Source: Flavobacteriaceae bacterium NBU2977 (GTDB lineage Bacteria > Bacteroidota > Bacteroidia > Flavobacteriales > Flavobacteriaceae). From it: a DNA stretch of 64,000 bases. Where the stretch lies: contig JAIOUW010000001.1 in assembly GCA_019931105.1 (NCBI GenBank), positions 1,116,001 through 1,180,000 of the forward strand, written 5' to 3'. The notes under the pieces are model-generated. The model saw only the letters and a program-made list of their open reading frames with translations, had not been told where the DNA came from and did not search any database. How positions within the stretch are numbered: the first letter of the stretch is position 1; each line of letters opens with the position of its first letter. This document shows, one piece after another, positions 19,305 through 27,809 of this stretch. Made by a program: the position numbers and the translations under genes.

Positions 19305-20001
19305 TATCATTTCCTTTTTTAGAACTCTCCGGAACATTTTCGAGTCCATGGTCAATATATTGTGCCATTAATAGAAATACGCCCTTACCTTCTTTTCCCT
19401 CGATTTTCTTAGGTGTCCTAAAAACACCTTCTATTCCCGAAACATAATTGAAATCGGGTCTTGAACTATTTTTTAAAATCCAGCCTAACACCATTTTTAC
19501 TTCATCCGGCTTGAGATCAGGCTGTGCCGGCATTATTTGATTTCCCCATGTTCCCGTGGTACCGTTGGTTATTTTCCGCGCCAAATATTGCAAGGCATCT
19601 GTACGGTTGTTATAACGATCGGCTATCTGTGAAAATGACGGTCCAATTAGCTTATCCTTGGCACTGTGGCAGGTAAAGCAGTTCGAAGAACCCATCCAGG
19701 AAAGTACATCCAGATCAATCGACTCACCATCATGTAAATATTTTGCAACTTGGGAAGAATCTGGAAGGTACTGAACGGCAAGCACAACGTCATTGGCAGT
19801 TATCTCATCGTATTCCGAGTTTCCATCTTCCATATCGGTTATGGTAATACGGTACGGAATCCATTCATCCAATGAAACTCCATCATTCCTTTGCGGAACG
19901 AAAATCTTTACGACGGGTGCTTCGTTTTCTTGATAAGGTGCCAGTGCGGCAAAAAGGGTAAGTCCTAAAAACGAGATAAAAATCGATAGTTTGTGGCGCA
20001 T
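19282..20001 (-). CDS. Monoheme class I c-type cytochrome, secreted
   Basis: A 239-residue protein with a signal peptide (MRHKLSIFISFLGLTLFAALA). One heme motif CFTCH lies near residue 108, followed by KDKLIGPSFSQIADRY and the distal methionine in QIMPAQPDLKPDEVKMVLGWIL, the pattern of class I cytochrome c. The first 90 residues (PVVKIFVPQRNDGVSLDEWIPYRITITDMEDG) look like an immunoglobulin-like or PKD-type domain such as is found beside cytochrome domains in Bacteroidota PQQ- and ThuA-type proteins. It is the last gene of a pair with the flavin amine oxidase upstream (11-bp gap) and may take electrons from it. Confidence 0.88.
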   Translation of the reverse strand: MRHKLSIFISFLGLTLFAALAPYQENEAPVVKIFVPQRNDGVSLDEWIPYRITITDMEDGNSEYDEITANDVVLAVQYLPDSSQVAKYLHDGESIDLDVLSWMGSSNCFTCHSAKDKLIGPSFSQIADRYNNRTDALQYLARKITNGTTGTWGNQIMPAQPDLKPDEVKMVLGWILKNSSRPDFNYVSGIEGVFRTPKKIEGKEGKGVFLLMAQYIDHGLENVPESSKKGNDTIVLQVR

Positions 20002-20012
20002 TTCTAAAAAAA

Positions 20013-21479
20013 TCAGGCTTCGTCGATTTCTATTGCCACTCGATTGGCCGACCGCGTCGCCGCCTCGGTACCCCAGTTCAGGTTATCGGCATAAGCGCCG
20101 GCGAAATGAATACGCCCCTCGGGTTTTGTAAGCACGGGCCAGAACTTTTTCAATTCCCCTATAGGAAAAGCCAATCGCTCACAGGTCGGCGCATACCTTT
20201 GTTTCGTCCAATCCCTTCCCAGGGCAAGCTCTATGGTATCTTTTTTGCCCGGATATACCTCTCTAAAAGCAGCAAGTGCCCTTTGCGGTGAAATACCCCC
20301 AGGACCTGTTCCCAGGATGATAACCCGATGGGTATCGACTTCATCGGCCGATTGCCAAACATCCCACAGATCCTGATGTCCAAAAACCATATTGATGGTC
20401 TCAAAACCATCTTCACGCCAAAACTCAGAACTTGCTTGAAAAACAAAACGTTGGTACGAATCATAGGCTATGTTTTCAAGGGCATAGCGCTTCTCGGATG
20501 AAATTTCGGGGGTAACGGGAATCTTTTTAAAGGCCGGGGGTGGAATACAATTCACATAATAGTCGGCCTCTATGGTTTTCGTCTCGGCTTGATTGATGTA
20601 GGTCACCCTGATTTTATTTTCTCCATTCTCAATGGATGTGATCCGGTGGTTTAGCCATACCCTTGGGCCCAAATGTTTTGCAAAGGCATTGGGTAGCATT
20701 TGGTTACCACCCTTTAGATGGTAGACATCCAAAGGGTAGTTCGCCACTCCCCTTATTTTTAAAATTGCGGAATACCATAGTCCGTACAAGGCTGATGAGT
20801 TTTTACCCCCCAACAGTTCCAAAGCTCTTGGAGATGCTCCTTCTTTTTTATAGATTTCGGCCATGGGCATCTCGTCATAATGATCGTTGCCCACGCCAAA
20901 AGGTTGGTATTCATCTTTAAATTTTTCGAGGTAAGGTTCGATGTATAACGATTTCAATTCTCCCCAAGGATGAACGGCCAAAAAGTCGATTTCTCTTTGA
21001 TTGAACCCCATGCCCTTCAAAATCGATTTGTCGTGCAGCATTTCTTGGGAATAAAAGGTGCCGCCAATACTTCTGAGCATTTTCTTTCGACGATCGTATG
21101 GAAGGGCGGTGAGCCCAAATTCATCGATATAGTTCCAGTAAAGCTCATATCCTGGCTTTGTAATGTGTTCTTGTCCGCCATCACCATAAAGTCCGTCTGA
21201 AAGCCCGTCATGAACCGTATAAACATGCCCGCCATGCCTGCCCGAGGCTTCTAGAACGGTCACATGGTGCCCTAGTTTCATAAGCTCATAGGCAGTGCAA
21301 AGACCGCCTATACCTGCCCCACCTACCACCACTTTTTTAGGGTTGGCGATCGTCTTGATCTTTTGGGTTGCAGCGCCTTCCTTCGACCTATCGATAGGTT
21401 CCGCCATGCCGAGCAAGGGAATACCGGCCCCTGCGCGAAGCGTGTTCTTAATAAATTCTCTTCTTTTGATTTCTTCCAT
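20013..21479 (-). CDS. Twin-arginine flavin amine oxidase family protein
   Basis: A 488-residue FAD enzyme. The start MEEIKRREFIKNTLRAGAG carries a twin-arginine signal (RREFIK) and would be exported folded. The dinucleotide-binding motif VVGGAGIGGLCTAYELM, with the following acidic end VTVLEASGRHGGH, and the C-terminal FAD motif GRIHFAGAYADNLNWGTEAATRS place it in the amine oxidase/phytoene desaturase superfamily. The substrate could be an amine, but the superfamily also includes desaturases. The cytochrome c gene 11 bp downstream suggests that electrons go to a cytochrome and not directly to oxygen; this is inference. Confidence 0.85.
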   Translation of the reverse strand: MEEIKRREFIKNTLRAGAGIPLLGMAEPIDRSKEGAATQKIKTIANPKKVVVGGAGIGGLCTAYELMKLGHHVTVLEASGRHGGHVYTVHDGLSDGLYGDGGQEHITKPGYELYWNYIDEFGLTALPYDRRKKMLRSIGGTFYSQEMLHDKSILKGMGFNQREIDFLAVHPWGELKSLYIEPYLEKFKDEYQPFGVGNDHYDEMPMAEIYKKEGASPRALELLGGKNSSALYGLWYSAILKIRGVANYPLDVYHLKGGNQMLPNAFAKHLGPRVWLNHRITSIENGENKIRVTYINQAETKTIEADYYVNCIPPPAFKKIPVTPEISSEKRYALENIAYDSYQRFVFQASSEFWREDGFETINMVFGHQDLWDVWQSADEVDTHRVIILGTGPGGISPQRALAAFREVYPGKKDTIELALGRDWTKQRYAPTCERLAFPIGELKKFWPVLTKPEGRIHFAGAYADNLNWGTEAATRSANRVAIEIDEA

Positions 21480-21573
21480 GGCCTTGGCATTATGCTTTCT
21501 TAAATTTACATAAATAAGCCCATGTTTTATAATCAGGGGTATGCCAAGATTACAAAGGGATATTTTAAGGTGT

Positions 21574-22548
21574 TCAGACTTTTCTTCCCATTAGCCCCTC
21601 TCCGAAGTTTCGAAGTACTTCCTTTTTCTCTTTTGATATATCAAGAGTATCCAAAATGGCAAAAGCATTGTTGGAATAGGTTAAAATCGCCTTTTTAGTG
21701 AGCTTTTCCGAGCCACTCTCCAAAAAAATTTCCTTGATGGTCTCGATTTTCGCCGAAGGGTCTTCTGGTTGTATCGAATACATATCCAATAGTTCTTTTT
21801 TTTGTTGGGTCGATCCCATCTCAAGGACATTGAGGTACAAAAATGTTTTCTTGTTCGCTATAATATCGCCCCCCACCTGTTTTCCAAAAGTTTCAGGGTC
21901 GCCAAAAACGTCGAGATAATCGTCTTGTAACTGAAATGCAATACCAAGGTTTCGGCCGAATTCGTAGCTATTGTTTTGCTCCCGTTCACCTGCACCCCCA
22001 ATGATTCCGCCCATCTTTAAGGCCGCGGCGATCAGTACAGCGGTTTTATATTCGATCATCCTCAGGTACTCGGGTTTGGTAACATCGTCACGTGTCTCAA
22101 AATCGATGTCGTATTGTTGCCCCTCGCAAACTTGCAGTGCCGTCTCACTGAACAATCGCACCAATTCACGAAAAGTAGCGCCCTTATAACCCTCGAACAA
22201 TCGATAGGCATAAATGAGCATGGCATCACCTGAAAGTATTCCGGTATTGACGTCCCATTTTTCATGTACGGTCGTTTTTCCCCTTCGCAATGGAGCATTG
22301 TCCATAATATCATCATGTACCAACGAAAAATTATGGAACACCTCGATCGCCAAGGCGGCATCCATGGCCTCTTTGTAATGATCACCAAATATATCGGCGG
22401 CCAACAGGGTAAGAACGGGGCGCAACCGTTTTCCTCCCAAACCTAAAATATAGGTCATGGGGGCATAAAGGTTTTTAGGTTTCCTGGTCTTAATCCGAGA
22501 TTCTAGATGGGCAATGAAAGCCGATCGATATTCTTCAATAGAAAGCAT
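21574..22548 (-). CDS. Polyprenyl synthetase (short-chain trans-prenyl diphosphate synthase)
   Basis: A 324-residue cytoplasmic enzyme with both aspartate-rich motifs: HDDIMDNAPLRRG (D79, D80, D83) and FQLQDDYLDVFGD near residue 210, plus GGKRLRP near 39 and an FGKQVGGDI segment. It condenses isopentenyl diphosphate with allylic diphosphates to make farnesyl or geranylgeranyl diphosphate for quinones, carotenoids and cell-wall lipid carrier. The two residues before the first motif (LV) are small, which usually means product length of C15-C20, but this is not certain. Housekeeping gene; the flavin enzyme gene downstream is 94 bp away and need not be linked. Confidence 0.93.
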   Translation of the reverse strand: MLSIEEYRSAFIAHLESRIKTRKPKNLYAPMTYILGLGGKRLRPVLTLLAADIFGDHYKEAMDAALAIEVFHNFSLVHDDIMDNAPLRRGKTTVHEKWDVNTGILSGDAMLIYAYRLFEGYKGATFRELVRLFSETALQVCEGQQYDIDFETRDDVTKPEYLRMIEYKTAVLIAAALKMGGIIGGAGEREQNNSYEFGRNLGIAFQLQDDYLDVFGDPETFGKQVGGDIIANKKTFLYLNVLEMGSTQQKKELLDMYSIQPEDPSAKIETIKEIFLESGSEKLTKKAILTYSNNAFAILDTLDISKEKKEVLRNFGEGLMGRKV

Positions 22549-22705
22549 ATGTGAAATTTACCCAAAAATACGTCCATTTTAACAAATGCCTTCATGGTCT
22601 TTTCCCGACTAAATGAAACAATTGTAAAAATATGTCGTCTCACAATGCAATAGCTTTAAAAAGTTTCGTCTATATAATCGAATTGCCGACACAAATAGCC
22701 CTTAA

Positions 22706-23248
22706 ATGGTTTCTGAAAAGGAAAACTACTTAAAACTAAACACCTTTTTTAAAGAAGAATACAATTCTTTGAAAGGTTATGTGCGGTCCAGAATCGATGA
22801 CACGGTCGATCGCGACGCCGAGGATATCGTGCAAGAAGTCGCCCTTAAGTTATTTTCGCGGGCGGAAAGCTTATCGCCCATCGATAACATTGCGGGATTT
22901 GTTTACAATTCTGTGCGCAACAAGATTATCGACCTGATGCGCAAGAAGAAGAAAGAAACGAGCCTCGAAGAAGATATGGAAAAGCGCTTGTTCGAATTTA
23001 CCGAAGTGTTATATGGAAAAACCGACAATGAATATTCTGAGGAAATGAAAGACGAGCTCAAAAAAGCGATAGGTAACCTTAAGACCTCGCATCGTGAAAT
23101 AATAATCGCAATCGACTTTGAAGGATACACATATCGGGAACTTGCCGAAGAAACACAAATTCCATCAGGAACCCTAATGTCACGTAGGCATCGTGCCCTG
23201 TCGTTACTGCTCAAAGAACTGGAAAACAAAAAGCAAATTATAAACTAA
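22706..23248 (+). CDS. ECF-type RNA polymerase sigma factor
   Basis: A 180-residue sigma-70 family protein. Region 2 shows DAEDIVQEVALKLF and FVYNSVRNKIIDLMRKKKK; region 4 shows LKTSHREIIIAIDFEGYTYRELAEETQIPSGTLMSRRHRAL with the usual helix-turn-helix. It directs RNA polymerase to a special promoter set. The small membrane protein gene starting 11 bp downstream is the natural partner, possibly as a regulator of its activity, although it has no recognisable anti-sigma zinc motif. The target genes are unknown. Confidence 0.92.
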   Translation: MVSEKENYLKLNTFFKEEYNSLKGYVRSRIDDTVDRDAEDIVQEVALKLFSRAESLSPIDNIAGFVYNSVRNKIIDLMRKKKKETSLEEDMEKRLFEFTEVLYGKTDNEYSEEMKDELKKAIGNLKTSHREIIIAIDFEGYTYRELAEETQIPSGTLMSRRHRALSLLLKELENKKQIIN

Positions 23249-23259
23249 ATTTTATTGAT

Positions 23260-23664
23260 ATGGAAGAGTATATAGAACACAAGGTCAAGACCAAAGCGGA
23301 AAAATTTTTTCGCGGATTTTTCAAGGTACTGTTCATGATTCTTGCCGCAATAGTCTTTGTACTTCTATTCGGATATGGATTCATGCTATTGTGGAATTGG
23401 CTCATGCCAGATGTCTTTGGTCTACCCATGTTGAACTATTGGAAAGCTGTGGGTCTTCTCGTAATGGCAAAGTTACTGTTCAGCAGCTTTGGGGGAGAAA
23501 ATAAAAAACATCATGCAAAACCCCATAAACGAAACAAAAGCAGAAGATGGAACAGCTGTGGCGGTGATTACTCAAAATGGGAAATGTATGATGAATTCTG
23601 GAAAGAGGAAGGAGAAATGGCCTTTAACAATTACGTGGAGCGTAAACAACAAGAGGAAAAATGA
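23260..23664 (+). CDS. Small two-helix membrane protein downstream of the sigma factor
   Basis: A 134-residue protein that I do not recognise as a named family. After a charged N-terminus there are two hydrophobic stretches, about residues 24-48 and 55-76, then a basic, histidine-rich tail (KKHHAKPHKRNKSRRWNSCGG) and an acidic, glutamate-rich end. The gene starts 11 bp after the sigma factor stop codon, so they are cotranscribed. Candidate roles are membrane-linked control of the sigma factor or a stress protein; neither is proved by the sequence. Confidence 0.8.
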   Translation: MEEYIEHKVKTKAEKFFRGFFKVLFMILAAIVFVLLFGYGFMLLWNWLMPDVFGLPMLNYWKAVGLLVMAKLLFSSFGGENKKHHAKPHKRNKSRRWNSCGGDYSKWEMYDEFWKEEGEMAFNNYVERKQQEEK

Positions 23665-23752
23665 TTTTCATCAGGGCGCTATGTTAAATAATGGTAAAAC
23701 TTTGGAAACTATTTAGGTTTTTAAAGTTTCCTGATTTATTTTTGTTGCCCCT

Positions 23753-24358
23753 ATGAAAGAAAAAATTTTGGACAAGGCTATCGATATGTTTTTGAACTTA
23801 GGGTTCAAAAGTGTGACCATGGATGACCTCGCCAATGAGATCGGTATATCAAAAAAAACGATTTATACCCATTTCGAAAATAAAACGAAATTGGTCGAGG
23901 CCAGTACGAATCAGCTTTTTTGCTCTATATCTCAAGGCATCGACCATATCTGTTCATGGCACAAAAACCCCATTGAAGAACTTTATGAAATAAAAAAGTT
24001 CGTAATGGTCCATTTAAAAGACGAGAAATCGTCACCTCAATACCAGTTGCAGAAATACTATCCGAAAATATACGGTTCGATGCGCACACGACAGTACGAA
24101 GTTATGCAAGAGTGTGTAGTGTCGAATGTCAAAAGAGGTATTGACCAAGGTATTTATCGTGAAAATCTAAATATCGATTTTGTGAGTAGAATCTATTTTG
24201 CCGGAGGCACAAGTCTAAAGGACCGTACATTGTTTCCGGTCGATAAATTTCCCGCGACAGAATTAATGGACAACTATCTGGAATACCATCTTCGAGGAAT
24301 CGTTACCCCAAAAGGAAGAAAAATATTGAATTCTATCATCAACTCAAACCAAGAATAA
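23753..24358 (+). CDS. TetR/AcrR-family transcriptional regulator
   Basis: A 201-residue protein with a TetR N-terminal helix-turn-helix (ILDKAIDMFLNLGF, VTMDDLANEIGISKKTIYTHFENKTKLV). The C-terminal ligand-binding part is not informative. The stop codon overlaps the start of the TolC gene by one base (TAATG), so it is the first gene of the efflux operon and probably controls it. A TATTTTTG element at 23737-23744 fits the -7 consensus, with the start codon only 9 bases further on. Confidence 0.93.
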   Translation: MKEKILDKAIDMFLNLGFKSVTMDDLANEIGISKKTIYTHFENKTKLVEASTNQLFCSISQGIDHICSWHKNPIEELYEIKKFVMVHLKDEKSSPQYQLQKYYPKIYGSMRTRQYEVMQECVVSNVKRGIDQGIYRENLNIDFVSRIYFAGGTSLKDRTLFPVDKFPATELMDNYLEYHLRGIVTPKGRKILNSIINSNQE

Positions 24359-25704
24359 TGAGGAATCATTTTGTACTATTTTTAGCAACTTTTGTAATAA
24401 ACTTGGGTTTTGGCCAAGAACAAGTCGCTGAAAAATCGAGCTTCACCTTAGATGAAGCCATCTCCTTCGCGCTTGAAAACAACTATAGTGCAATCAATGC
24501 AAATCGCGATATCATAGATGCCCAAAAGCAAAAGTGGGAGACTATCGCAACCGGGCTGCCCCAAATCGACGGAAACATTAGTTATCAAAACCAGTTGAAA
24601 CAACCGGTTTCTTTAATTCCCGCCGAATTTTTTGGAGGGGAGCCAGGAACATTTCAGCCCATTACTTTTGGTCAGCCCCAACAAGCAGTCGCAACCGCAA
24701 CCCTTCGCCAACAAATTTTTGACGGATCGTATATCGTAGGCGTTCAGGCTACCAAGGCATTTTTGCGCTATAGTGCCAACAATAAGGAAAAGACAGATCT
24801 CGAGGTCAGAAAAGCAGTAACCGAAGCCTATGGCAATGTCTTGTTGGCCCAAGAAAGTGTTGCCATACTCGAAAAGAACAAAACGACTTTGGAGAAAAAT
24901 CTATTTGAAACGCAAAAACTCTTCGAAAACGGATTGGGCGATGAAGAAAGTGTCGAACAATTACAGATTACACTGTCTTCAGTCGAAAACCAACTTAAAA
25001 ATGCCGTTCGCCTGAACCATATTACCCTTCAAATGTTGAACTTGGTCATGGGCATTGCCATCGATGCACCGACACAATTGAGTGAAAATCTTGATAATCT
25101 GGCACAAAAACAGATTGACCTACAATTGTTGGAAACCGAATTCAACATCGAGAACAACGTAGACTATAAGTTGGTCGAAAACCTGAACGAGCAACGCTAT
25201 TTTGAACATAAATTGGCCAAAAGTAGGGCACTGCCCACCTTAAACGCCTTTATAAATTATGGCAGTTCGGCCTTTGCCGATAATTTCAATTTTCTAAATG
25301 GTGATCAAGAATGGTTCGATTCCTCTGTTTTAGGATTTGACCTCAGCATACCGTTGTTCAGTTCCGGTAAACGAAGTGCCAGTACGGCAAGGGCAAGGAT
25401 TGCAATGGAAAAGGCCAAAACTGAAAAACAAGAAGCCGAGGAACAGATTCGTCTGCAATTGGAGAATGCCAAAAGCGAATACCAACTGGCAGTTGAAGAG
25501 TACCAGACCGCAAAAGACAATCTTGGTCTTGCCGAACGTATCGAAAACAAGAACCAAATCAAGTATTCCGAAGGAATCGCCAGCAGTTTTGAATTGCGTC
25601 AGGCACAGACCCAGCTTTATGACGCACAGCAAGGCTATCTACAATCAATGGTAGAAGTCATCAACAAAAAAACCAATTTAGAAACCATATTGAACGAAAA
25701 GTAA
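24358..25704 (+). CDS. TolC-family outer-membrane efflux channel
   Basis: A 448-residue protein with a signal peptide (ending LGFGQEQVA) and two similar halves of outer-membrane efflux protein repeats: FTLDEAISFALENNYSAINANRDI near residue 30, KAVTEAYGNVLLAQESV near 150, and long coiled helices (KAKTEKQEAEEQIRLQLENA) near 350, ending NKKTNLETILNEK. It forms the exit duct of the tripartite RND pump encoded just downstream. The ATG overlaps the TetR stop codon. Confidence 0.95.
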   Translation: MRNHFVLFLATFVINLGFGQEQVAEKSSFTLDEAISFALENNYSAINANRDIIDAQKQKWETIATGLPQIDGNISYQNQLKQPVSLIPAEFFGGEPGTFQPITFGQPQQAVATATLRQQIFDGSYIVGVQATKAFLRYSANNKEKTDLEVRKAVTEAYGNVLLAQESVAILEKNKTTLEKNLFETQKLFENGLGDEESVEQLQITLSSVENQLKNAVRLNHITLQMLNLVMGIAIDAPTQLSENLDNLAQKQIDLQLLETEFNIENNVDYKLVENLNEQRYFEHKLAKSRALPTLNAFINYGSSAFADNFNFLNGDQEWFDSSVLGFDLSIPLFSSGKRSASTARARIAMEKAKTEKQEAEEQIRLQLENAKSEYQLAVEEYQTAKDNLGLAERIENKNQIKYSEGIASSFELRQAQTQLYDAQQGYLQSMVEVINKKTNLETILNEK

Positions 25705-25764
25705 GTTTATTGGGTTTATCGGTTCATAGTTTTAGGCATAAAAAACATTACTCCCGACCATGAT

Positions 25765-26127
25765 ATGAAAGTATTCTCTTTTGAAAAATTGAAGGTTTGG
25801 CAAAAAGCCAGGGAACTTTCGGTCAAAGTTTATAAGACGACCAAGGCATTCCCAGAAGAGGAGCGATTTGGACTGATAAGTCAGATGAGGCGGTGCGTTA
25901 TCTCAATTTCATCGAATCTTGCTGAGGGAACGGGAAGACATTCGGCAATGGACAAGGCAAGATTTACCGAAATGGCGTTTGGTTCTGCCTTAGAGCTTCT
26001 AAATCAATCTATTCTTAGCCATGATATGACATTTCTATCCGATGAAGACTATGATGACCTACGCAAATCGATTACAGAAATAACGGCAATGTTGGATGGC
26101 CTTTACAAATCACAAATAAACCAATGA
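25765..26127 (+). CDS. Four-helix-bundle protein (23S rRNA intervening-sequence protein family), copy 1
   Basis: A 120-residue protein of the S23/IVP family: FEKLKVWQKARELSVKVYKTTKAFP, then GLISQMRRCVISISSNLAEGTGRHS. The family was first found in sequences inserted in 23S rRNA and forms pentameric helical bundles; its function is unknown. Here it is not in an rRNA gene but between tolC (60 bp upstream) and the RND adaptor (start 50 bp downstream), all on one strand. A second, diverged relative lies between the adaptor and the permease. Confidence 0.9.
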   Translation: MKVFSFEKLKVWQKARELSVKVYKTTKAFPEEERFGLISQMRRCVISISSNLAEGTGRHSAMDKARFTEMAFGSALELLNQSILSHDMTFLSDEDYDDLRKSITEITAMLDGLYKSQINQ

Positions 26128-26177
26128 ACATTTCAACACATAAACCCATAACACATCAACATATAAATATCGCCACT

Positions 26178-27350
26178 ATGAAAAACATAATGTATTTGCT
26201 AATCGCTTCGATTCTTTTGGCATCCTGTGGAGGAAAGCAATCACAGTCGGTCGAAGATTTGGTCGCCCAAGGCGATTTGGAAGCCATTCGCGCCAAAAAA
26301 TCTGAAATTTCAGAGCAACAAAGACAACTTGAGGCCACTATCAGATTATTGGATTCAGCTATTGCCATGAAATCGGGAGAGGAAAAAATGCCTCTCGTGA
26401 CCACCATCACCACCGAAGCACAGAAATTCGAGCATTTCTTGGAATTGCAAGGCAATGTCCAGACCAAGCAGAACGTGCTCATCTATCCTGAAATGGCCGG
26501 CACGCTGCAAAGAGTCTATGTCAAGGAAGGTCAGCGTGTGGCCAAAGGGCAAATGCTCGCCTCTATCGACGATGGAGGAATGGGCAGCCAATTGGCCCAG
26601 TTGAAGACCCAGGCAGATTTGGCCAAAACGACCTTCGAGCGCCAAAAGCGGCTATGGGAACAGAAAATCGGTTCCGAGATCCAATACCTGCAGGCAAAGA
26701 GCCAATACGAATCTACGGAAAGCGCGGTAAAACAAGCTGAAAGCCAATTGGGAAAATCGACCATTAGGGCACCTTTTTCCGGTATCATCGATGATGTCAT
26801 CAAGGATCAAGGTACCGTGGTATCTCCCGGTCCGGGATCTGAGGTTTTCCGAATAGTAAATTTATCAGATATGTATATCGAGGTAGACGTACCCGAAACC
26901 TATATAAGTGGAATCACGAAGGGTAAGGAAGCGATCGCTTACTTTCCCGTCTTGGGCGATACCGTTCGCACAAAGATCCGACAGACCGGTAATTTTATCA
27001 ATCCGAACAATCGGGCCTTTACGGTAGAAATTCCCGTTCCCAATGAAAAAGGTAATATCAAGCCGAACCTAACGGCAAAGGTAAGTCTCAACGATTATTC
27101 AAATGATGCGGCCATTGTTATCCCCCAAGGGATCATATCGGAAAATGCCGAAGGACAACAATATGTATACATTGCCGAAAAATCAGATGACCCCAACAAG
27201 GCCAAGGTCAGAAAACAGATTATCACCACGGGCAAGACCCAAGGCAGCGTGGTCGAAGTGCTTACGGGCATCTCGAACGGGGACGAACTTATCAGGGAAG
27301 GTGCCAGAAGCGTAAAAGATGGTCAAAATGTTGAGATTTTAAATCAGTAA
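26178..27350 (+). CDS. RND efflux periplasmic adaptor (membrane fusion) lipoprotein
   Basis: A 390-residue lipoprotein; lipobox LLASC after MKNIMYLLIASI. I chose the ATG at 26178, because the one at 26124 would add 18 residues of non-signal sequence and overlap the previous gene. Visible parts: a coiled-coil region near residues 20-55, a lipoyl/barrel-sandwich domain (LELQGNVQTKQNVLIYPEMAG; YVKEGQRVAKGQMLASIDDG), a helical hairpin, then STIRAPFSGIIDDVIKDQGTVV and the beta-barrel region. It joins the RND permease in the inner membrane to TolC. Confidence 0.95.
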   Translation: MKNIMYLLIASILLASCGGKQSQSVEDLVAQGDLEAIRAKKSEISEQQRQLEATIRLLDSAIAMKSGEEKMPLVTTITTEAQKFEHFLELQGNVQTKQNVLIYPEMAGTLQRVYVKEGQRVAKGQMLASIDDGGMGSQLAQLKTQADLAKTTFERQKRLWEQKIGSEIQYLQAKSQYESTESAVKQAESQLGKSTIRAPFSGIIDDVIKDQGTVVSPGPGSEVFRIVNLSDMYIEVDVPETYISGITKGKEAIAYFPVLGDTVRTKIRQTGNFINPNNRAFTVEIPVPNEKGNIKPNLTAKVSLNDYSNDAAIVIPQGIISENAEGQQYVYIAEKSDDPNKAKVRKQIITTGKTQGSVVEVLTGISNGDELIREGARSVKDGQNVEILNQ

Positions 27351-27389
27351 TTAGACGGTAGACGATAGGTAAAGTAAAAACTATTTGAT

Positions 27390-27749
27390 ATGAAGAACAT
27401 CAAGTTTGCCTTTGAAGATTTAAATGTCTACGAAAAAGCTCTTGATTCTGTTGATCTGGCCTATGAAACTACAACCAACTTCCCAAAACATGAACTTTAC
27501 GGGCTTGTATCGCTATTAAATAAGGCTGCCGTTTCCATTGCCTTAAATATAGCCGAAGGTTCTGGGCATACGAGTCCCCAATTGAATCGTTTTCTTCAAA
27601 TAGCCATCAATTCGGTCAAAGAATGTGTGGTTTGCTCGACCGTTGCAAGTAGAAGAAAATATATAAGCGCAATAGAGGACAACGAAATAAGACAAAAGTT
27701 GGAAGAATTATCCAAAATGATGGGACTTCAGAAATATCTAAAAAAATAA
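27390..27749 (+). CDS. Four-helix-bundle protein (23S rRNA intervening-sequence protein family), copy 2
   Basis: A 119-residue protein of the same family as the gene at 25765: FEDLNVYEKALDSVDLAYETTTNFP, then GLVSLLNKAAVSIALNIAEGSGHTS. The conserved core N(L/I)AEG(T/S)G is shared, but the rest has diverged, so this is not a recent duplication. It lies 39 bp after the adaptor gene and 60 bp before the permease gene, in the same direction, and is surely part of the transcript. Role unknown; a link with pump assembly or with RNA is only a guess. Confidence 0.9.
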   Translation: MKNIKFAFEDLNVYEKALDSVDLAYETTTNFPKHELYGLVSLLNKAAVSIALNIAEGSGHTSPQLNRFLQIAINSVKECVVCSTVASRRKYISAIEDNEIRQKLEELSKMMGLQKYLKK

Positions 27750-27809
27750 ATGAAATAAGGTTCTTAAAGGAAATACTAACGTCTAAGAACTATCAACTAC
27801 ATACTAATC

